Origin: Sphingosinicella microcystinivorans
GTDB lineage: Bacteria > Pseudomonadota > Alphaproteobacteria > Sphingomonadales > Sphingomonadaceae
Reading direction: 5' to 3'
DNA length: 64,000 nt
NCBI RefSeq assembly: GCF_027941835.1
Contig: NZ_CP116005.1
Location: 3,239,501 to 3,303,500 of the forward strand
In this document: positions 57,273-64,000 of the stretch, piece by piece
How the letters are laid out: every line of letters starts with the position of its first letter
Position numbering within the stretch: position 1 is the first letter of the stretch
The notes under the pieces: generated by a model
Seen by the model: only the letters and a program-made list of their open reading frames with translations
Database searches by the model: none
Told to the model about the DNA's origin: nothing
Made by a program: the position numbers and the translations under genes

Positions 57273-59300
57273 TCAGGCCGCGATCGCCTGCTTGACGACG
57301 GCGTCCGCAAGCGTGCCGTTGAGTTCGGCGAGGTGATCGAAGCCTGCCGTGAACGTGGCGAGGCCCTGGCTCATCGCGCGGAGTTCCGCGCCGAAGCCGT
57401 GCAGTTCGGCCTCCGGCATCAGGGCCTCGACCACGTCCCAGCGCGACCAGCCCTCGCGGGGCGTGATGCCGAGCATCTGGCCCCGGTGGCTGGCGATGCT
57501 CGACGTGATGCGCGAGGTGGCGCTGCCCGGCGCCTCGATGGTCACGCGCGCCACGGGTTCGAGCAGGTGCGGGCTGCACGCTGCAAGCGCCTCGCTCATC
57601 GCGATCTGCCCCGCCGTGCGGAACGCCAGCTCGGAACTGTCGACCGTGTGGTAGGAACCGTCAGTGAGCGTCACGGCGACGTCGACGACCGGAAAGCCGA
57701 GCGGGCCGCGTTCCATCGCATCGCGGATTCCGGCTTCCACCGCGGGTATCCACTGCTTCGGGATGGCGCCGCCGGTGATGCGGTCGTTGAACGCGAAGCC
57801 TTCGCCGCGCCCGCGTGGGGCTATCTCGATCACGACGTCGCCGAACTGGCCGTGCCCGCCCGACTGCTTCTTGTGACGCCCGCGCTGCGTCGCGCCGCGC
57901 CGGATCGATTCACGATAGGGGATGCGCGGCGGATGCGCGTCCACGGCCACCGAATAGCGCCGTTTCAGACGCGCCAGCACCATGTTCAGATGCTCGTCGC
58001 TGAGCCCGCGCAGCAGCATCTCGTGCGTCGCGGCGTCCTGATCCCAGCCGAGGCCCACGTCCTCCTCGACGAGCTTGTGGAGCGCGGTCGAAAGCCGCAC
58101 GTCGTCCTTGCGGTCCCGCGTCGCGATGGCGAGCGCATGGCCGGGCACGGGCCGCGCGATGTCCGCGCTGCGGGCGCGGCCCGCGGCGGGGACGATGTCG
58201 CCCGCTGCGATCGTGTCGACCTTGGCGATCGCCGTCACCGCGCCCGGTGGCACGCTCGCCGTCTTGCCGAGCTTGTCGCCGAGCACGCTGAACAGCGCGC
58301 CAGCGCGCACCGGGTTGCCCTCTCGGTCGCGGAGTTCCGCGCCTTCGGCGAGCCCGCCGAACGCGCGCGCATAGACGAGCCGTCCCGCCGCGTTGCCGTG
58401 CGCGACCTTGAAGGCGAAGGTGCCGCCGTCCGCGCCGAGCCGCGCCGCCGCGGCGGCGGGCGCGGGCGTTTCGTGCCGCAGCATCTTCAGGAGCCGCCGC
58501 ACGCCGTGATCGTTCAGCGCCGAGCCGAACAGCAGCGGCACGACGAGGTTCTCGCCGGTTTCGCGCGAAAGGTCGCCGAACACCATCGCCGCGTCCGGCT
58601 GCTCGTCCATCAGCAGCTTTTCGAGGAGCGCGTCGTCGTGATCGGCAAGCTGCTCCAGCATGTGGAAGCGCTCCGCGGACTCGCGCTCGGCAAGCTCCGG
58701 CGGCAGTTCGATGCGTTCGGACGCCTTGCCGGGCCGGTAGTGGAAGGCGCGTTCGAGCGCGAGATCGACGAAGCCGGTGACGGCCTCGCCCTCGCGTATG
58801 GGGATCTGCCGGGCGAGGATCGGCCGCGCGCTCATCGGCTGGAGCGCTTCGAGGAGGTCGCGGATGCGGCCGCGCGCCTGATCGATCTTGTTGACGAAGA
58901 TCGCGTGCGGGAGCCCGAGCGCCTCGAGCTGGCGCAGCGCCGGTTCGGCGAGCGCGGCGCGCGCGGGGTCGGGGTCGATCACCACCACGGCGAGGTCGGC
59001 GCCCGCGACGGCGTAGGCCGCGTCGGGCGCGAACCCTGGCGCGCCGGGGGCGTCCACCAGCCCGAACGCATCGCCGAGATAGTCGAAACGGGCGAGATTG
59101 AGCTCGGTCGAGCCGCGCCGCGCCCGCGCCTCGGGCGAGGCGTCGCCGACGCTGGTGCCCGCGTCCACGCTGCCCTGACGCTGGATCGTGCCCGCCGTGA
59201 ACAACAACGCTTCCGCAAGGCTCGTCTTGCCCGCGCCCGCCGGGCCGACGAGCGCAACCACCCTGACAGGTTTGCCGGTCTCCGTATTCAAAGCCGCCAT
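57273..59300 (-). CDS. EF-G-like translation GTPase (FusA2-type paralogue)
   Basis: This 675-residue protein has the domain order of elongation factor G: G domain with P-loop GPAGAGKT (residues 19-26), G3 region DAPGAPGF (from Asp83) and G4 NKID (137-140), then beta barrel, domain III, and the domain IV/V ends (FPVVDVAVTLTDGSYHTVDS, GQMLGITPREG). The G3 motif has Ala where EF-G and EF-Tu have the catalytic His (DTPGH), and there is no ribosomal protein gene context, so this is a paralogue of the kind often annotated as EF-G. The start at 59300 is chosen over 59375 from the alignment of the P-loop. Confidence 0.85.
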   Translation of the reverse strand: MAALNTETGKPVRVVALVGPAGAGKTSLAEALLFTAGTIQRQGSVDAGTSVGDASPEARARRGSTELNLARFDYLGDAFGLVDAPGAPGFAPDAAYAVAGADLAVVVIDPDPARAALAEPALRQLEALGLPHAIFVNKIDQARGRIRDLLEALQPMSARPILARQIPIREGEAVTGFVDLALERAFHYRPGKASERIELPPELAERESAERFHMLEQLADHDDALLEKLLMDEQPDAAMVFGDLSRETGENLVVPLLFGSALNDHGVRRLLKMLRHETPAPAAAAARLGADGGTFAFKVAHGNAAGRLVYARAFGGLAEGAELRDREGNPVRAGALFSVLGDKLGKTASVPPGAVTAIAKVDTIAAGDIVPAAGRARSADIARPVPGHALAIATRDRKDDVRLSTALHKLVEEDVGLGWDQDAATHEMLLRGLSDEHLNMVLARLKRRYSVAVDAHPPRIPYRESIRRGATQRGRHKKQSGGHGQFGDVVIEIAPRGRGEGFAFNDRITGGAIPKQWIPAVEAGIRDAMERGPLGFPVVDVAVTLTDGSYHTVDSSELAFRTAGQIAMSEALAACSPHLLEPVARVTIEAPGSATSRITSSIASHRGQMLGITPREGWSRWDVVEALMPEAELHGFGAELRAMSQGLATFTAGFDHLAELNGTLADAVVKQAIAA

Positions 59301-59484
59301 GTCGCGATCTCCCCATGCTGGTTGATCGCCGCCCGGCGTTCGGCCTCGTGCATTGGGCCGGCACGCGGGCGGCACAACAGTGCAAACGTCTGCCTGTTGC
59401 GCGGCGAGCGCAAGGGGAAAGGCACGCGCCGCCTCCGCATTCTGTCGCCTTGAGTAGCGCGCGGTCCTCGACTACATGCTCGCC

Positions 59485-62133
59485 ATGACTTCCACGAACG
59501 ACATACGCCGCTCATTTCTCGACTTTTTCGGGGGCGAGGGGCATACGCGCGTGCCCTCCGCGCCGCTGGTGCCGCAGAACGACCCGACGCTGATGTTCGT
59601 GAACGCGGGCATGGTGCCCTTCAAGAACGTGTTCACCGGCCTCGAGACACGCCCCTACAGCACCGCGGTCTCCAGCCAGAAGTGCGTGCGCGCGGGCGGC
59701 AAGCACAACGATCTCGACAATGTCGGCTATACGGCACGGCACCATACGTTCTTCGAAATGCTGGGGAATTTCTCCTTCGGCGATTATTTCAAGGAACGCG
59801 CGATCAGCCTCGCGTGGAATCTGATCACCAAGGAATGGGGCATCTCGCCGGACCGGCTGACGGCGACGGTCTATCATACCGACGACGACGCCTATGCGCT
59901 CTGGAAGAAGATCGCGGGCCTGCCCGACAGCCGCATCATCCGCATCGCCACCAAGGACAATTTCTGGGCGATGGGCGACAACGGCCCGTGCGGCCCGTGC
60001 TCCGAGATCTTCTACGACCACGGCGACCACATCCCCGGCGGGCCTCCGGGCAGCCCGGACGAGGACGGCGACCGCTTCGTCGAGATCTGGAACCTCGTGT
60101 TCATGCAGTACGAGCAGGAGGCGGGCGAGATCGTCCGCGACCTGCCGCGCCCGTCGATCGACACCGGCATGGGGCTGGAACGCGTCGCGGCCGTGCTTCA
60201 GGGCAAGCACGACAATTTCGAGATCGACCTGTTCCAGGCGCTGATCGGCGAGACCGCCGAGCTGACGAAGACCGATGCGAACGGGCCGATGGCGGCTTCG
60301 CAGCGCGTGATCGCGGACCATCTGCGCGCAAGCGGCTTCCTCGTCGCGGACGGCGTGCTGCCGTCGAACGAGGGCAGGGGCTATGTGCTGCGCCGCATCA
60401 TGCGCCGCGCCATGCGCCACGCCCACCTGCTCGGCGCGAAGGAGCCGCTGATGCACCGGCTGGTGCCGTCGCTCGTCAGCCAGATGGGCGGCGCCTTCCC
60501 GGAGCTCCAGCGCGCGCAGCCGCTGATCGAGGAGACGCTGAAACTGGAGGAAACCCGCTTCCGGCAGACGCTGGAAACCGGCCTCCGCCTGCTCGACGAG
60601 GCGACGGCGGGCATGGGCAGCGGCGACGTGCTGCCGGGCGAGACGGCGTTCAAGCTCTACGACACCTACGGCTTCCCGCTCGACCTCACCGAGGATGCGC
60701 TGAGGCGGCAGGGGCTTTCGGTGGACAAGGCCGGTTTCGACACGGCGATGGCCGCGCAGAAGGCGGCGGCGCGCGCGGCATGGGCGGGCTCCGGCGCGCA
60801 GGCCGACGAGGGCGTGTGGTTCGACATTGCCGAACAGTTCGGGGCAACCGAGTTCACCGGCTACACGGGCGACACCGCGCAGGGCGAGGTGATCGCGATT
60901 CTGAAGGACGGCGCGCGCGTGGAGAGCGCCGGGGCGGGCGACAGCGTCGTCGTCCTCACCAACCAGACGCCGTTCTACGGCGAATCCGGCGGCCAGACCG
61001 GAGACGCCGGAACGATCACTGCACCCAACAGCTTGAAGGCCGTCGTTGAGACGACGTCGAAGCCGCTCGGCAAGCTCCATGCCCACCACGCGCGCATCGC
61101 CGAGGGCCGCGTCAGCGTCGGCGACGTCGTGCAGCTCGACGTCGATGCCGCGCGCCGCGACCGCATCCGCGCCAACCATTCGGCGACGCACCTGCTGCAC
61201 GCGGCGCTTCGCAGGCGCCTCGGCGCACACGTCACGCAGAAAGGCTCGCTCGTCGCCGAAGACCGCTTCCGTTTCGACTTCAGCCACCCGAAGGCGCTCA
61301 CGCCGGAGGAGATCGCACGCGTCGAGGCCGACGTGAACGCGCAGGTGCGCGGCAACGCGGCGGTGAACACGCGCCTGATGAGCCATGCCGATGCGATCGA
61401 GGCGGGCGCGATGGCGCTGTTCGGCGAGAAGTACGGCGACGAGGTGCGCGTGCTCTCGATGGGCCGCGACGCGGAAGCCGACTACTCGGTGGAGCTGTGC
61501 GGCGGCACACACGTCCGCGCGCTCGGCGACATCGGCCTGTTCAAGATCATCGGCGAAAGCGCCGTGTCCTCGGGCGTGCGCCGCATCGAGGCGCTGACCG
61601 GCGAGGCGGCGCGCCTCTACCTGCAAGGACAGGAGGACCGGCTGCGCGATGCCGCCGCGACGCTGAAAGTGGCGCCCGCCGAGCTTCCGGCGCGCGTGCA
61701 GGCGCTCGTCGAGGAACGCCGCCGCCTGGAACGCGAGCTTGCCGACGCGAAGAAGGCGCTGGCGCTCGGTGGCGGTGCGGGCGCGGCTCCGGCGGCGGAA
61801 GCCGAGGAGGTGGCGGGCACGAAATTCGTGGCGCGCGTCGCCGACGGGCTCGACCCCAGGGACCTGCGCGGCGCGGTCGACGAGGCGAAGAAGCAGGTCG
61901 GCTCGGGCGTCGCCGCGATCGTGGCGGTGAACGAGGGCCGCGCCAGCATCGCCGTCGGCGTCACCGACGACCTGACGGCACGCTTCAACGCGGTCTCGCT
62001 CGTGCAGGCGGGCGTCGCGGCGCTCGGCGGCAAGGGCGGCGGCGGGCGCCCCGACATGGCGCAGGGCGGCGGACCCGAGGGCGCGAAGGCGGCGGACGCC
62101 ATCGCCGCCGTGAAGGGCGCGCTCGCGGCGTAG
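59485..62133 (+). CDS. alaS: alanine--tRNA ligase
   Basis: This 882-residue class II synthetase has the N-terminal aminoacylation domain ([55 protein letters not shown]), the editing domain with zinc ligands HSATH and CGGTH, and a C-terminal DHHA1 part ending [12 protein letters not shown]. The ATG at 59485 ([11 protein letters not shown]) fits family starts; an in-frame ATG at 59476 is possible. It is divergent from the EF-G-like gene. Confidence 0.97.
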   Translation: MTSTNDIRRSFLDFFGGEGHTRVPSAPLVPQNDPTLMFVNAGMVPFKNVFTGLETRPYSTAVSSQKCVRAGGKHNDLDNVGYTARHHTFFEMLGNFSFGDYFKERAISLAWNLITKEWGISPDRLTATVYHTDDDAYALWKKIAGLPDSRIIRIATKDNFWAMGDNGPCGPCSEIFYDHGDHIPGGPPGSPDEDGDRFVEIWNLVFMQYEQEAGEIVRDLPRPSIDTGMGLERVAAVLQGKHDNFEIDLFQALIGETAELTKTDANGPMAASQRVIADHLRASGFLVADGVLPSNEGRGYVLRRIMRRAMRHAHLLGAKEPLMHRLVPSLVSQMGGAFPELQRAQPLIEETLKLEETRFRQTLETGLRLLDEATAGMGSGDVLPGETAFKLYDTYGFPLDLTEDALRRQGLSVDKAGFDTAMAAQKAAARAAWAGSGAQADEGVWFDIAEQFGATEFTGYTGDTAQGEVIAILKDGARVESAGAGDSVVVLTNQTPFYGESGGQTGDAGTITAPNSLKAVVETTSKPLGKLHAHHARIAEGRVSVGDVVQLDVDAARRDRIRANHSATHLLHAALRRRLGAHVTQKGSLVAEDRFRFDFSHPKALTPEEIARVEADVNAQVRGNAAVNTRLMSHADAIEAGAMALFGEKYGDEVRVLSMGRDAEADYSVELCGGTHVRALGDIGLFKIIGESAVSSGVRRIEALTGEAARLYLQGQEDRLRDAAATLKVAPAELPARVQALVEERRRLERELADAKKALALGGGAGAAPAAEAEEVAGTKFVARVADGLDPRDLRGAVDEAKKQVGSGVAAIVAVNEGRASIAVGVTDDLTARFNAVSLVQAGVAALGGKGGGGRPDMAQGGGPEGAKAADAIAAVKGALAA

Positions 62134-62155
62134 AGCCGATAGGACGCACAAGATC

Positions 62156-63946
62156 CTACTCCGCCACTTCCTCGCCCCGGCGCAGCCGTGACGCGGCCTT
62201 CAGCGGCTCGCGCAGCAGGTCCGGCACCATCGCCTTGATCTTGTTGCGCTTGATCTCGCGCATCTCGTGGATCGAGGCGATCACGAGGCCCATCGGGCGG
62301 CCGATGTCGACCAGCACCGCCTCGGCGAGCTGGAGCGAGGACTCGAGCGTTTCCGGAACCGCATCGGTCGCGCCCGCCTTGTAGAGCTGGGCGGCGTGCT
62401 CGGCATCCCGCGCGCGGGCGATGATGCAGAGGTCGGGGTAGGCGGTGCGCACGGCGCGGGTGGTCGCGATGATCTGCACCGGATCGTCCATCGTGAGCAC
62501 GATGGAGCGCGCGCTGGCGAGCCCGAGGTGGTCGAGGAGGCCCGGCTTCGCCACGTCGCCGTAGACGATCTCGTGGCCGCGCTCGCGCCCGTATTCGACC
62601 ATGTCGATGTCGGCATCGACGACCACGAACGGCTGCTCGTGACGCGCGAGCATGTCGGCGACCAGCTGGCCGACCCGGCCGTAGCCCGCGATGATCGTGC
62701 GGCCCGCGCCTCCCGCGGTGTCGCGAACGATCTCGGGCGGCACGGGCTCGACGCGCCGCGCCGTGTCGCTGCCGATACGCGCGAGCAGCGGCGTCGCGGT
62801 GAGGCCGACGGCGGTGACGATCTGCCAGAAGGCGGCGGTGTCGGCGTCGATCACGCGCGCCTGAAGCGCCGCGGCGAGGACGATCAGCGTCGTTTCCGAA
62901 GGCGAGGCCATCAGCAGGCCGATATTCGCGGCGAGCCCGCGCGGGGCGCCCCAGAGGCGGAGCAGGCCGCCCGTGACAAGCGCCTTCACCAGCACGACGC
63001 CGACGATGGCGATGGCGAGCAGCATCCAGTGGCGCGCGATGATCTCGAAGTCGATGCTCATGCCGATGGTCATGAGGAAGATGCCGAGCGCGAGGTTCTT
63101 GAACGGCTCGATGGTGACGTCCACCTGCATCCGGTATTCGGTCTCGGCGATGGCGAGGCCCGCGACGAGCGCGCCGACGATGGGCGACAGGCCCGCCGCG
63201 CTGGTGGCGAGGCTCGCCGCCATCACGACGACGAGCGCGACGGCGAGGAACAGCTCGGGGCTCTTGGTGCGCGCCGCCTGCCGCAGCAGGCGGGGCAGCA
63301 GGAACTTGCCGAGGACGAGGATGACGGCGACCACGAACCCGCCGAGCACCACGGTTTTCAGGAGGTTGCCGGGATCGTCGCTGCCGGGAAGCGGGCTGAT
63401 GACGCCGAGCACGAAGATGATCGGCACGATCGCCAGATCCTCGAACAGCAGCATCGAGAAAGCGGGCTTGCCGATCGCGCTCTTCGTGCCCGTCATCGGC
63501 AGCACCAGCGCGGTCGACGACAGTGCGAGCGCGAAGCCGAGCGTCAGCGCCACGGTCATGCCCATCGGCGTGAACTCGTAGAGCAGCAGGCCGATCACCG
63601 TGCCGGAGATGGCAAGCTCGGCGGGGCCGAGCAGGAACACGAGCCGGCGCAGGTCCCACAGCCTTCGGAACGACAGCTCGAGCCCGATCGAGAACAGCAG
63701 CAGGATGATGCCGAACTCGGCGAACGGCTCGATGATGTCGCGGCTGCTGATCGAAACGTAGTTCACCCACGGCGCGATGCCGGTGAACCGCCCGAGCCCG
63801 GACGGCCCGAGCAGCAGCCCCACGATGATGAAGCCGATGACCGGGCTGACGCGCAGCCGGTGGAACGCGGGTATGACGAGGCCGGTCGCGCCGAGGATGA
63901 CGAGCGCGTCGCGAAAGGCTGGCGAAAAGAGCGGATCTGCGGCCAC
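62156..63946 (-). CDS. monovalent cation:proton antiporter-2 with TrkA-N domain (KefB/YbaL-like)
   Basis: This 596-residue CPA2 transporter has about twelve helices (SPVIGFIIVGLLLGPSGLG; FGIILLLFSIGLELS), with the ion-binding region SALALS-like (FALALSSTALVLP) and LLFEDLAIVPIIF. A cytoplasmic RCK/TrkA-N domain follows with the Rossmann loop TIIAGYGRVGQLVADML and VVVDADIDMV, ending in a TrkA-C-like part. It should export K+ or Na+ in exchange for protons, gated by NAD(H) or glutathione. It converges on alaS with a 22-base gap. Confidence 0.9.
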   Translation of the reverse strand: MAADPLFSPAFRDALVILGATGLVIPAFHRLRVSPVIGFIIVGLLLGPSGLGRFTGIAPWVNYVSISSRDIIEPFAEFGIILLLFSIGLELSFRRLWDLRRLVFLLGPAELAISGTVIGLLLYEFTPMGMTVALTLGFALALSSTALVLPMTGTKSAIGKPAFSMLLFEDLAIVPIIFVLGVISPLPGSDDPGNLLKTVVLGGFVVAVILVLGKFLLPRLLRQAARTKSPELFLAVALVVVMAASLATSAAGLSPIVGALVAGLAIAETEYRMQVDVTIEPFKNLALGIFLMTIGMSIDFEIIARHWMLLAIAIVGVVLVKALVTGGLLRLWGAPRGLAANIGLLMASPSETTLIVLAAALQARVIDADTAAFWQIVTAVGLTATPLLARIGSDTARRVEPVPPEIVRDTAGGAGRTIIAGYGRVGQLVADMLARHEQPFVVVDADIDMVEYGRERGHEIVYGDVAKPGLLDHLGLASARSIVLTMDDPVQIIATTRAVRTAYPDLCIIARARDAEHAAQLYKAGATDAVPETLESSLQLAEAVLVDIGRPMGLVIASIHEMREIKRNKIKAMVPDLLREPLKAASRLRRGEEVAE

Positions 63947-64000
63947 GGCGGCACCCTAGCGAGGCGGCCGCCGCGGCGTCATCAGAAAAGCGCGTAAGGC

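Noticed and set aside
57076-57336. Small plus-strand ORF (MSDHAPARDD start) in the gap after recA
   Set aside because: It runs into the 3' end of the EF-G-like gene on the other strand, changes composition midway and shows no domain; a poor ribosome site.

Overview
This 64 kb window is GC-rich chromosomal DNA with short intergenic gaps and many ATGA/GTGA gene overlaps. It most resembles an alphaproteobacterium of the order Sphingomonadales. The evidence is a complete exosortase A (XrtA/PEP-CTERM) exopolysaccharide locus in the order seen in sphingomonads, a CckA cell-cycle kinase next to recA, an alphaproteobacterial SOS box (GTTC-N7-GTTC), stand-alone hisI, and an alphaproteobacterial-type elongator tRNA-Met. 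The order-level assignment is inference; no rRNA is present.

Layout. 1-5687 (+): the end of a deoxysugar/glycan cassette (CDP-glucose 4,6-dehydratase, C-methyltransferase, 3,5-epimerase, reductase/epimerase, CmcI-like methyltransferase, GT2, GtrA). 5688-7117: an intact IS701-family element with a CTAG target duplication, placed directly after the gtrA stop codon. 7135-10832 (-): a DUF3775 protein, nitronate monooxygenase, an FAD reductase and an isoaspartyl peptidase. 10980-11056: tRNA-Met. 12271-32415: the XrtA locus. Its left arm (-) holds two exosortase A-associated hydrolases and an acyl carrier protein, followed by two damaged genes for secreted proteins of unknown function. Its right arm (+) runs GNAT, acyl-CoA ligase, PLP decarboxylase, Wza-like export protein, chain-length protein, tyrosine kinase, outer-membrane barrel, ATPase, polysaccharide deacetylase, FemAB, glycosyltransferase, XrtA-EpsI and an asparagine-synthetase-like amidotransferase.

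32647-43553: housekeeping genes (truA, fmt, recR, def, purF) mixed with a CHRD-domain PEP-CTERM protein that has a sigma-54 promoter, a PepSY protein, a CocE-type hydrolase, an SDR and a YbdG-like MscS channel. 43635-49663: hisI, then a LiuR-like MerR regulator with a perfect 22-bp palindrome upstream of it, reading into a beta-oxidation operon (acyl-CoA dehydrogenase, thiolase, FadB-like protein). 49965-64000: dacF, cysK and an MFS transporter, cckA, recA, an EF-G-like GTPase, alaS and a KefB-like antiporter.

How it fits together. The XrtA locus should build, modify and export an exopolysaccharide and process PEP-CTERM proteins. The only PEP-CTERM substrate seen here (35112-35729) lies outside the locus. 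It has a GGCACG-N4-TTGC sigma-54 promoter, as expected for PrsK/PrsR-RpoN control, although prsK, prsR and rpoN are not in the window. A second sigma-54-like site precedes a small membrane protein gene at the end of the locus. The most interesting unexplained parts are the ACP/ligase/decarboxylase/hydrolase/GNAT module, whose metabolite is unknown, the damaged secreted-protein pair inside the locus, and a palindrome-rich stretch upstream of dacF. The last 54 bases (63947-64000) hold nothing I can name.
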